Source: Minisyncoccota bacterium
Lineage (GTDB): Bacteria; Patescibacteriota; Minisyncoccia; UBA6257; HR35
DNA length: 5,247 nucleotides
Direction of reading: 5' to 3'
Assembly (NCBI GenBank): GCA_938036275.1
Contig: CALHPI010000022.1
Location: forward strand, 1-5,247
The notes beneath the pieces are model-generated. The model saw only the letters and a program-made list of their open reading frames with translations, did no database searches and was not told where the DNA came from. The position numbers and the translations under genes were made by a program. Positions 1 through 5,247 of the stretch are shown piece by piece (the stretch's first letter is position 1; every line of letters begins with the position of its first letter).

Positions 1-1361
1 CTTAATTCTCTACCTCCAGAAATAGCAAAGCTTTTTTCTACACCTTCAAACGAAGAAGCAATTCTTTCAAGATCCTGAAGTCTTTGAAGATAAATTTCGG
101 TTGTTTCGCGTCGAGCACCTAAGCGATGGGAAGAAATGATATCTGCAGTTAAAACTAAGTAAGCTTCGGGAAGAGCAAAAGGATAAGTTTCATGATGAGA
201 TCTCATTGCTAAAATGACTTTTTCTTCGATGTTATATTTTTCCAAAATTTTAATACCGATTTCCAAATGATTCCCTTCTAATTCATGGGTTACTGATTTA
301 CCAATGTCATGCAAAAAACCAGCTTTTTTAGCAACAGTAGCGTCTAAATCAAGTTCTTCAGCAATCATCCGAGCAAAAGTTGCAACTTCAATTGAATGCT
401 GTAAAACATTTTGACCATAAGAATAACGATATTTTAATCTTCCCATTAAAATCATAATTTCGGTTGGTAAATCAAAAATTCCTAATTCATAAGCAGCCAC
501 CCGACCAGCTTCTTCAATTGTCTTTTCAATTTCTTGTTTGGCTTCTTGAATTTTCTCTTCAATGGTGGCAGGATTAATTCTGCCGTCTTTGATTAATTTT
601 TCTAAAGCTAAACGAGCAATTTCCCGACGAACCGAATCAAAAGAAGAAAGAACAACAACATCGGGGGTTTCATCAATAATTATTTCCACTCCTGTTAAAT
701 TCTCGAAATGCTTGATATTTCTTCCTTCTTTACCGATGACTCGCCCTTTCATTTCTTCGTTAGGTAAAGTAACAGTTGTGGTTGTTACTTCGCTAACAAC
801 TGACCGGGCGTATCTTGGTAAAACAGTATAGAGAAGATTTTTTGCTTCCTCGATAATTCTTTCCTCGCTTTCTTTTTTAAGTTTCATGATTCTTTCTAAA
901 ATTTCACTTTCATTTTCCTTCTCAATTTTTTCGAATAAAATTTTTAAAGCTTCTTCTTTGGTAAAACCGCTTAATTTCTCCAACGATTCTTCTAAAAATT
1001 TTTCTTTATCTTCTAATTTCTTATACCACTCTTCAATTTCTTTTGTTTTTTCGTTTAAATTTTTCTCTCTTTCAATTAAAGTTAATTCACGCTCATCAAG
1101 AATTTTTTCTCGCTGACTTACTCTTTGTTCTCTTTGTTCAGCTTCAATTAAAATTTTCTCTCTTTCTTTTTTTGCTTCTTCTAAAATAATTAAAGATTTT
1201 TCCCGAGCTTCTTTGATTAAATTTTCAGCTTGACTTTTTTTTGCTTCGAGAGTTTCTTCAATCTCTTTTTCTAAGCGATCTCTTTTTTTCTCAGTTAAAA
1301 TTTGTTGTAATAAATAACCTCCTACAAGGCCGAGGAGAAAAATTAAAATAAAATTAATCAT
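1..1361 (-). CDS. rny: Ribonuclease Y (endoribonuclease, 3' end of gene cut by window edge)
   Basis: RNase Y is a membrane-anchored endoribonuclease that starts mRNA turnover. The visible 453 residues show the full family order. There is one N-terminal membrane helix (about residues 3-21), then a long Lys/Glu-rich coiled coil (about 22-175). A KH RNA-binding domain follows, with its GKEG loop at 210-213, and then the HD phosphohydrolase domain. HD metal ligands are present: H322 (QHSIEVA), H351-D352 (FLHDIGK), the H389-H390 pair and D407 (LTADIIS). The frame is still open at the window edge, just after the conserved AISGGREL stretch. From the usual ~520-residue family length I estimate that about 50 residues are missing. 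I chose the ATG at 1361 because the membrane helix follows directly. An in-frame TTG at 1379 is a possible alternative start. The gene is divergent from gpmI. Identification is secure from motifs and domain order. Confidence 0.97.
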   Translation of the reverse strand, partial: MINFILIFLLGLVGGYLLQQILTEKKRDRLEKEIEETLEAKKSQAENLIKEAREKSLIILEEAKKEREKILIEAEQREQRVSQREKILDERELTLIEREKNLNEKTKEIEEWYKKLEDKEKFLEESLEKLSGFTKEEALKILFEKIEKENESEILERIMKLKKESEERIIEEAKNLLYTVLPRYARSVVSEVTTTTVTLPNEEMKGRVIGKEGRNIKHFENLTGVEIIIDETPDVVVLSSFDSVRREIARLALEKLIKDGRINPATIEEKIQEAKQEIEKTIEEAGRVAAYELGIFDLPTEIMILMGRLKYRYSYGQNVLQHSIEVATFARMIAEELDLDATVAKKAGFLHDIGKSVTHELEGNHLEIGIKILEKYNIEEKVILAMRSHHETYPFALPEAYLVLTADIISSHRLGARRETTEIYLQRLQDLERIASSFEGVEKSFAISGGREL

Positions 1362-1376
1362 TTTTGAATAATTTCT

Positions 1377-1391
1377 CAATCAAGACCTCTT
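1377..1391 (-). promoter_or_regulatory. Possible Shine-Dalgarno and alternative TTG start of rny
   Basis: On the minus strand AAGAGG (1391-1386) is followed, after 6 nt, by TTG (1379-1377). This TTG is in frame with the rny ATG at 1361, with no stop between them. Starting there would add six residues (MRNYSK) before the membrane helix. The ATG at 1361 has no Shine-Dalgarno at a normal distance. The match to the anti-SD sequence is only four bases (GAGG), so the choice of start is undecided. Confidence 0.3.
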
Positions 1392-1395
1392 TTTT

Positions 1396-1403
1396 AATAT
1401 AAT
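1396..1403. promoter_or_regulatory. Candidate overlapping -10 elements of a divergent promoter (rny / gpmI)
   Basis: The 53-bp gap between rny and gpmI contains a perfect TATAAT on the plus strand (1398-1403), overlapping TATATT on the minus strand (1401-1396). The plus element would start transcription near 1410, only about 5 nt before the gpmI ATG, giving an almost leaderless mRNA. The minus element would give rny a leader of about 28 nt. Neither has a convincing -35 box at 16-18 bp: TTGAAT at 1364-1369 lies 28 bp from the plus -10. The calls rest on the -10 match and location only, in a very AT-rich background. Confidence 0.4.
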
Positions 1404-1414
1404 AATTTTATCAG

Positions 1415-2971
1415 ATGATTAAAAAAAGAGTTTGTTTATTAATTTTGGATGGATTTGGTGAAGGTGAAGAAAATATTTCTAATCCTTCAAGATTTACTAA
1501 ACTTCCTAATTTAAACTATTTTCGCAAATATTATCCTTTTTGTCTTTTGTCAGCTTCAGGAATTTCTGTTGGTTTGCCTTATGACCAACCTGGTAACTGT
1601 GAACTTGGTCATTTAACTATGGGGACCGGAGTTGTCTATTATCAAAACTACCCCCGAATCAATTTAGCTTTGGAAAGAGGTGAGTTATCTCGCAATGAAA
1701 AATTATTAAAAATTTTTCAACACTGTCGACATTTTCAATCTCGTTTACATTTAGTTGGTCTTTTAAGTGAAAGTGTTAGTAAAACTGATATTAACCATCT
1801 TGATGCTCTTTTAGATTTAGCTAATCAACAAAATCTTTCCAGAGTTTATCTTCATCTTTTTACTGATGGTCTTGATTCTCCGCCAAAATCAGCTCTTAAT
1901 CTAATTCAAAAATTACAAGAAAAAATTAGGGAAAAGAAATATCCAGCTAAAATTGCTAGTTTGTGTGGTCGTTTTTATGCCTTAGATGAAACCCAAGACT
2001 ATCTTTTTAAGACACAAAAAGTCTTTCTTTTGATAGTTGAAGGCAAAGGCTTAAAAGTAACTGACCCAATAGCTTTCTTAAAGGAAAAATATCAACAGCC
2101 AAATTTTAATGATAGTCTTTTAGAACCAATTTTTCTTGAAGATGATGGTTTTGTTAAAGATAACGATGCTCTTTTATTTTTTCATTTTGAAAATAAAAGT
2201 ATTTTTCAATTAGCCAATGCCTTTTTAAATCCAGACTTTAAAGAATTTAAACGACCTTCTCGAAAAAATCTTTTGATTGCTTCTTTGACTAGATATTTAA
2301 ATCTTGATTATCCGGTTATTTTTGAGGAACAAAAAATTTTAACTAATTTAACTCGGGTTTTAGCTGAAAATAAATTAAAACAACTAAAATTAACAGATGT
2401 CTCTAAGGAAAATATTCTAAAATATTATTTTAATGGTTTTATTACTGAAGAACACCCGGGAGAAATTTATAAGATCTTTCCTGCTTTTGAACTTCCTCAA
2501 GAGAAATTAATTCAGCAAACCAAAGAATTTTTTGATGCTTTAACTTTAACTTTGCAAGAAGGAGATTTTGATTTTATTTTAGCTAACCTACCAACCTTTG
2601 ACATTGTTGGTCATCAGGGTGATTTTCAATTAGCTATCTACTTTCTTGAAAAAGTTGATGAATTTCTTGGTCAAATTTATAAGATTCTTATAAAAACTAA
2701 TTATGTTTTACTTATCACTTCTGACCATGGTAATATTGAAAAAATGGTTAATCCCCAGACAGGTCAAAAAGATACTTTTCATAATTTAAGTCCGGTACCT
2801 TTTTATTTAATTGCTGAGGAAAGAAAGAAAGAAAAAACAAAAGAAGAGTTAGCCTTTTATAATAAAAAAATTTTAGGTTCTTTAGTTGATATAGCTCCAA
2901 CTATTTTGGAAATTTTCAATTTACCTTCGGTTCGAGAATTTGAAGGCAAAAGTCTTTTAAGATATTTTTAA
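1415..2971 (+). CDS. gpmI: Cofactor-independent phosphoglycerate mutase homologue (alkaline phosphatase superfamily) with altered active site
   Basis: The 518 residues align end to end with bacterial cofactor-independent phosphoglycerate mutase (~510 residues), which interconverts 3- and 2-phosphoglycerate using two Mn ions and a phosphoserine intermediate. The metal ligands are in place: D12 (LLILDGFG), D396 and H400 (FDIVGH), D437-H438 (SDHGN) and H456 (TFHNLSPVPF). The catalytic serine of the GNSEVGH motif is C62 here (GNCELGH). Compared with the Geobacillus enzyme as I recall it, H123 is K123, R153 is L153 (DGLDSPP), R191 is E192, and the two arginines of FRPDR are E259 and S262. D154, R185 (R186 here) and K336 (K331 here) are kept. 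The fold and family are secure, but glycolytic mutase activity is doubtful. It could be inactive, use Cys62 as nucleophile, or act on another phospho-substrate. No Shine-Dalgarno is visible. It is probably co-transcribed with uvrC, which starts 2 bp after its stop. Confidence 0.9.
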   Translation: MIKKRVCLLILDGFGEGEENISNPSRFTKLPNLNYFRKYYPFCLLSASGISVGLPYDQPGNCELGHLTMGTGVVYYQNYPRINLALERGELSRNEKLLKIFQHCRHFQSRLHLVGLLSESVSKTDINHLDALLDLANQQNLSRVYLHLFTDGLDSPPKSALNLIQKLQEKIREKKYPAKIASLCGRFYALDETQDYLFKTQKVFLLIVEGKGLKVTDPIAFLKEKYQQPNFNDSLLEPIFLEDDGFVKDNDALLFFHFENKSIFQLANAFLNPDFKEFKRPSRKNLLIASLTRYLNLDYPVIFEEQKILTNLTRVLAENKLKQLKLTDVSKENILKYYFNGFITEEHPGEIYKIFPAFELPQEKLIQQTKEFFDALTLTLQEGDFDFILANLPTFDIVGHQGDFQLAIYFLEKVDEFLGQIYKILIKTNYVLLITSDHGNIEKMVNPQTGQKDTFHNLSPVPFYLIAEERKKEKTKEELAFYNKKILGSLVDIAPTILEIFNLPSVREFEGKSLLRYF

Positions 2972-2973
2972 AA

Positions 2974-4233
2974 ATGCTTAAAATAAATTTCCGAAATCTT
3001 CCTTCTCGACCCGGAGTTTATCTTTTTAAAGACAAACAAAATAGGGTTTTATATATTGGTAAAGCTAAGAATTTAAAAAAAAGACTTCAGCAATATTTTC
3101 TTTCGTCATCTTTTAAAATAAAAAAACTTTTAACTGAGGCTGACAAGGTTGAATTTTTAGAGACTAAAAATGAAGCTTTAGCTTTTTTTAAAGAAAGCGA
3201 TCTGATTAAAAAATTCAATCCTCCTTATAACCAACTTTTAAGAGATGATACCCGTTATTTTTATTTAATTTTCACTCAAGAAAAATTTCCTAAAATTTTT
3301 ATCACTCATCAACCAGAAAAATTTTTAACAAAGGAAATTATCGGTCCATTTTTTGAAGGTACTTCTTTAAGAACAATTTTAAAAATAATTAGAAAAGATA
3401 TTCCTTTTTGCAGCTGTCTCAAAGAACATCAAAAAATTTGTCTTAATGCTTCTTTAGGACTTTGCTTTGGTTTTTGTTGTCAAAAAGGCTCGGTTTTTAC
3501 TCGCAAAGATATTCAAAATTATGAAAACAATTTGAAAATTATTAAAAAAATTTTTAGTGGTAATTTAGTCTCTCTTAAAAAATCATTGTTAACTCAGATG
3601 AAAAATTTAGTCGCTGAAAACAAATTAATTGAAGCGGAAAGATTAAGACGAGTTTATTTAGCTCTTAAAAAACTTGAAGTTCATCAAGATTTAATTAAAG
3701 AAAAGGAAACTTTTTTAATTGAGCATCAAAGAAGAAAAATTTTGATTAAGTTAAAAGAAAAATTTGCTTTAGAAAAATTACCCCATCGGATCGAAGTTGT
3801 TGATGTTTCTCATTTTGCTGGTCAGGAAAAAGTTGGTATTCTAGTAACCTTTGTTGATGGTGTTTATGAACCATCCCTTTTAAGAAAATTTAAAATTAAA
3901 ACAATTCTCAAAGCTGATGACCCCCGAATGATTGCTGAAGTCTTAAAAAGAAGATTACAACATCAAGAATGGGGGTATCCTGATCTTATTTTAGTTGATG
4001 GCGGTAAGGTTCAATTTAAATTTGCTTTAAAAGCAATTAAAGAAAGTAATTTGAATATTAAAGTTATTGCTTTGGCAAAACCAAAAGAAAATGTTTATTA
4101 TGATTTGGAAAAAGAACCATTTAATTTAAAAGAAGATAAAGAATTAAGGGATTTTATTTTAGTCTTAGATAAAAAAGCTCATCAGGCAGTTATTAAATAT
4201 CATCGTTGGCAAAGAGAAAAAATTAAAGTTTAG
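2974..4233 (+). CDS. uvrC: Excinuclease ABC subunit C, short form without C-terminal helix-hairpin-helix
   Basis: UvrC cuts the damaged strand on both sides of a lesion after UvrA/UvrB recognition. Domains in order: an N-terminal GIY-YIG nuclease (GVYLF 14-18, LYIGKAKNLKKRL 26-38, metal-binding Glu probably E74); a cysteine cluster C146/C148, C156, C164, C168, matching the 4Fe-4S ligands reported for E. coli UvrC; a UVR helix pair for UvrB binding (about 208-235); and the RNase H-like nuclease. The acidic/His set of that nuclease is complete: D277 (VVDVSH), D315/D316 (DDPRM), D342 (VDGGK) and H403 (KKAHQAVIKYH). The protein stops at 419 residues, just after this last motif, whereas typical UvrC has ~600 and ends in tandem helix-hairpin-helix motifs. 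The next 3' sequence is rpsT on the other strand, so no displaced domain or frameshift is visible. The usual DGGKGQ is DGGKVQ here. It follows gpmI by 2 bp without a Shine-Dalgarno, suggesting coupled translation. Confidence 0.95.
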   Translation: MLKINFRNLPSRPGVYLFKDKQNRVLYIGKAKNLKKRLQQYFLSSSFKIKKLLTEADKVEFLETKNEALAFFKESDLIKKFNPPYNQLLRDDTRYFYLIFTQEKFPKIFITHQPEKFLTKEIIGPFFEGTSLRTILKIIRKDIPFCSCLKEHQKICLNASLGLCFGFCCQKGSVFTRKDIQNYENNLKIIKKIFSGNLVSLKKSLLTQMKNLVAENKLIEAERLRRVYLALKKLEVHQDLIKEKETFLIEHQRRKILIKLKEKFALEKLPHRIEVVDVSHFAGQEKVGILVTFVDGVYEPSLLRKFKIKTILKADDPRMIAEVLKRRLQHQEWGYPDLILVDGGKVQFKFALKAIKESNLNIKVIALAKPKENVYYDLEKEPFNLKEDKELRDFILVLDKKAHQAVIKYHRWQREKIKV

Positions 4234-4480
4234 CTAATAATCGAGCATAACGAGATTTTAAGCGACTCACTTTATTTTTGTGTAAAAATCTTTTACCTGC
4301 TTTATCTAGTTCTTTATAAACTAATTTCAAGGCTTCAGCCGCTTTTTCTTTATTTTTTTCTTTGATAAGTTTCAGAAAGTTCTTGATCGCTAATTTAATT
4401 TTTCTTCGTCGGGCTTCATTAATTCGCCAATTTCTTTTGGCTCTTTTTAAAGCTCTTTGAGCTGACTTTGTTACTGGCAT
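4223..4480 (-). CDS. rpsT: 30S ribosomal protein S20
   Basis: S20 is an early-binding protein of the small ribosomal subunit that contacts 16S rRNA. The 85-residue product has the usual length and highly basic, all-helical composition. It shows the N-terminal [16 protein letters not shown] signature, the Asn/Arg-rich segment around 17-28 (NWRINEARRRKI) and the conserved C-terminal HKNKVSRLKSRYARL (67-81). Its ATG (4480-4478) overlaps the TAA of the upstream dnaJ-like gene by one base (TAATG), an arrangement that favours translational coupling. A purine-rich stretch (AAGAAAAG) lies shortly upstream as a weak ribosome-binding candidate. Its 3' end overlaps the convergent uvrC by 11 bp, and no intrinsic terminator is visible, so its transcript probably runs antisense into uvrC. 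Confidence 0.97.
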   Translation of the reverse strand: MPVTKSAQRALKRAKRNWRINEARRRKIKLAIKNFLKLIKEKNKEKAAEALKLVYKELDKAGKRFLHKNKVSRLKSRYARLLAKL

Positions 4481-4983
4481 TACTTAATTTCTTTTCTTAA
4501 TTCTTCGACTAGTTTTTTAATTTTATCAGGTAAATTTTTTGGTAGTCTATATCTTATTTTAAACAAAAATTTCATATTATCTTGATAAATTGGAATTTCA
4601 ATTTCCTTTTCTTTCAAAGCTTCTAAAGGATTTAATTCTAAGATTATCTCTTTTGAATAAACATCTCGGCGAGTTTCAAAAATATCAAAAATATTTTTAA
4701 ACAAATCGAAAATATCTTCGCCAAAAAATTCTCTTCGTAAATAATCGTTTAAATCCTCAAAACCAAAAGCAAAAGTGGTCTGAAATTTTCTTCTTTGATC
4801 ATATTCAGCTCTAAGTTTTTTATCTGATAAAACTCGATAAGCTTCAACAATTTTTTTAAATTTTTCAGCATCACCACCTGGTCGATCAGGATGATATTTT
4901 TTCGCCAGTTCTCGAAAAGCTTTTTTGATAGTTTCATCATCAGCGTCTTCAGGTACCCCTAAAATTGCATAATAATCATCCAT
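4480..4983 (-). CDS. dnaJ: Short DnaJ-like Hsp40 co-chaperone without zinc finger
   Basis: J-domain proteins stimulate the ATPase of Hsp70 (DnaK) and deliver clients to it. Residues 1-66 form a complete J domain with the essential HPD motif at 31-33, a preceding basic helix II ([12 protein letters not shown]) and helix III ending in AEYDQRR. Residues 71-102 are Phe/Asp-rich with few glycines ([15 protein letters not shown]) and resemble the tail of a G/F linker. Residues 108-131 ([21 protein letters not shown]) resemble the first strand and helix of the DnaJ C-terminal domain I. The end ([20 protein letters not shown]) resembles the extreme C-terminus of full DnaJ. The four CxxCxGxG repeats and most of the client-binding domain are absent: 167 residues against ~370. 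Its position after dnaK supports a partnership with it. It may be a miniaturised DnaJ or a class III J protein, and a full DnaJ could exist elsewhere. No strong Shine-Dalgarno is seen. Confidence 0.88.
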   Translation of the reverse strand: MDDYYAILGVPEDADDETIKKAFRELAKKYHPDRPGGDAEKFKKIVEAYRVLSDKKLRAEYDQRRKFQTTFAFGFEDLNDYLRREFFGEDIFDLFKNIFDIFETRRDVYSKEIILELNPLEALKEKEIEIPIYQDNMKFLFKIRYRLPKNLPDKIKKLVEELRKEIK

Positions 4984-4984
4984 T

Positions 4985-5143
4985 TTATAATTCTAAAACT
5001 TCTTCAGTTAATGAATAAGTACTTATTTTAACAAGATTTGATTTTAAAAATAAATTATAAGAAAATATAATTAAGTATATTTTACTTATGACTAAATTTT
5101 GCCAACCTGTTTTTATTTGATAGAAAAATAAAAGCTTTTTCAT
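4985..5143 (-). CDS. Possible 52-residue small ORF between dnaK and dnaJ (doubtful)
   Basis: An ATG at 5143 opens a 52-codon frame. It begins [15 protein letters not shown], has a moderately hydrophobic centre (about residues 17-36) and ends with an acidic tail (TEEVLEL). It stops at TAA (4987-4985), one base before the dnaJ ATG. It is in the same frame as dnaK, with no stop between the dnaK TGA and this TAA (57 sense codons). I recognise no family. There is no Shine-Dalgarno, and an inverted repeat runs through it. It could be a small membrane peptide, a decayed extension of DnaK, or a chance open frame. Confidence 0.2.
   Translation of the reverse strand: MKKLLFFYQIKTGWQNLVISKIYLIIFSYNLFLKSNLVKISTYSLTEEVLEL
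5014..5027. repeat. 14-bp perfect palindrome upstream of dnaJ
   Basis: AATAAGTACTTATT reads the same on both strands and lies 31-44 bp upstream of the dnaJ start. With no loop it suits a dimeric DNA-binding protein rather than an RNA hairpin. It does not match the CIRCE heat-shock operator (TTAGCACTC-N9-GAGTGCTAA). In DNA this AT-rich, palindromes of this size can arise by chance, so a regulatory role is only a possibility. Confidence 0.3.
5054..5059 (-). promoter_or_regulatory. Candidate -10 element for dnaJ-rpsT
   Basis: The minus strand reads TATAAT at 5059-5054, which would start transcription about 60 nt before the dnaJ ATG. No good -35 box lies 16-18 bp upstream. TTGGCA at 5105-5100 is too distant for this -10 but sits 15 bp from TAAAAT (5084-5079). 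An internal promoter between dnaK and dnaJ is plausible but weakly supported in this AT-rich spacer. Confidence 0.25.
5057..5089 (-). repeat. 13-bp AT-rich inverted repeat (stem-loop) in the dnaK-dnaJ spacer
   Basis: In plus-strand order the arms are ATAAGAAAATATA (5057-5069) and TATATTTT-a-CTTAT (5076-5089), separated by a 6-nt loop. All 13 pairs match, apart from one unpaired base at 5084. As RNA from the minus strand it would form a long AU-rich hairpin 70-105 nt after the dnaK stop, followed by a U-rich stretch (AAUUUAUUUUUAAAA). It could be a weak terminator or a processing or stability element that sets dnaK and dnaJ expression apart. It lacks the GC-rich stem of a classical terminator. 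Confidence 0.4.
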
Positions 5144-5158
5144 AAGAAGGTAGAAGTT

Positions 5159-5247
5159 TCATTGAGTTTGATAAAAACCTTTACCTGTCTCCATTAAAAG
5201 TTGATTTAACTCTTTAATCTTGGCTTCAACCTCTTCAGCTGAATTAG
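5159..5247 (-). CDS. dnaK: Chaperone DnaK (Hsp70), C-terminal end only
   Basis: The last 28 codons of a minus-strand gene enter at the right edge and end in TGA (5161-5159). The residues include EEVEAKIKELNQLLMETGKGFYQ, matching the helical-lid end of DnaK, where a charged amphipathic helix (EELKKALQEIGKAMYQQ type) precedes a disordered tail. Here the tail is cut to TQ, without the usual Gly/Gln-rich run and EEVD-like or DDK-rich end. The following J-domain gene fits the common dnaK-dnaJ order. The identification rests on this short segment plus context. Confidence 0.75.
   Translation of the reverse strand, partial: NSAEEVEAKIKELNQLLMETGKGFYQTQ

Noticed and set aside
562..1116. Two plus-strand open frames (562-831 and 886-1116) with start codons
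   Set aside because: They lie fully antisense to the KH and coiled-coil parts of rny. Their Ser/Phe-rich products are what the complement of a Lys/Glu-rich coiled coil gives, and they have no family features.
1364..1369. TTGAAT as the -35 box for gpmI
   Set aside because: It is 28 bp from the TATAAT at 1398, far outside the 16-18 bp used by the housekeeping sigma factor.
2819..2834. Four GAAA tetranucleotide units in gpmI as a phase-variation tract
   Set aside because: Four copies are few for slippage. They encode a charged surface loop (EERKKEK) in a gene already rich in Lys and Glu codons.
4749..4940. Minus-strand 63-codon frame inside the dnaJ-like gene
   Set aside because: It is a shifted-frame shadow of the J domain on the same strand. 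The overlapping frame has the HPD motif and clear homology.
5123..5141. GAAAAA / TTTTTC hairpin after dnaK as an intrinsic terminator
   Set aside because: The stem has only six base pairs, nearly all A-T, with a 7-nt loop and no clean T-run after it, so it is too weak to call a terminator.
5159..5161. TGA read as glycine (alternative code as in Gracilibacteria/Absconditabacteria)
   Set aside because: About 5 kb of coding sequence in six genes has no internal TGA, and DnaK ends at a sensible position at this TGA. The standard code is the simpler reading.

Overview
The window is a compact, strongly AT-rich stretch of bacterial housekeeping DNA. It holds six genes, four complete and two cut by the window edges, and almost no spacer. 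There is no tRNA, rRNA, CRISPR array, insertion sequence or phage gene. The mix of RNase Y, a shortened UvrC, a miniature DnaJ, a divergent phosphoglycerate mutase homologue, few clear Shine-Dalgarno sites and overlapping gene ends fits a reduced-genome bacterium. My best inference is a member of the Patescibacteria (Candidate Phyla Radiation), but no marker here proves it. TGA is not used as a sense codon inside any of the six genes, so the standard bacterial code applies.

Layout. Positions 1-1361 (minus strand) encode RNase Y, with its last ~50 residues beyond the left edge. A 53-bp divergent promoter region (1362-1414) separates it from a plus-strand pair, gpmI (1415-2971) and uvrC (2974-4233), which lie 2 bp apart. 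Facing them is a minus-strand chaperone and ribosomal protein cluster, in order of transcription: the C-terminus of DnaK (5159-5247), a 175-bp spacer, a short DnaJ-like protein (4480-4983) and ribosomal protein S20 (4223-4480). The dnaJ and rpsT genes overlap as TAATG, and the 3' ends of rpsT and uvrC overlap by 11 bp.

Functions. RNase Y is the membrane-tethered endonuclease that starts mRNA decay. UvrC is the dual-incision nuclease of nucleotide excision repair. DnaK and DnaJ form the Hsp70 system. S20 is a 30S assembly protein. The GpmI homologue is the surprise: it keeps the metal ligands of the family, but the catalytic serine is a cysteine and most of the phosphoglycerate-binding residues are replaced, so its activity as a glycolytic mutase is doubtful.

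I found no new multi-gene system. The items that deserve a second look are the GpmI active site, the trimmed UvrC and DnaJ, and the dnaK-dnaJ spacer, which holds a 13-bp AT-rich hairpin, a 14-bp palindrome and an unexpectedly long open frame.
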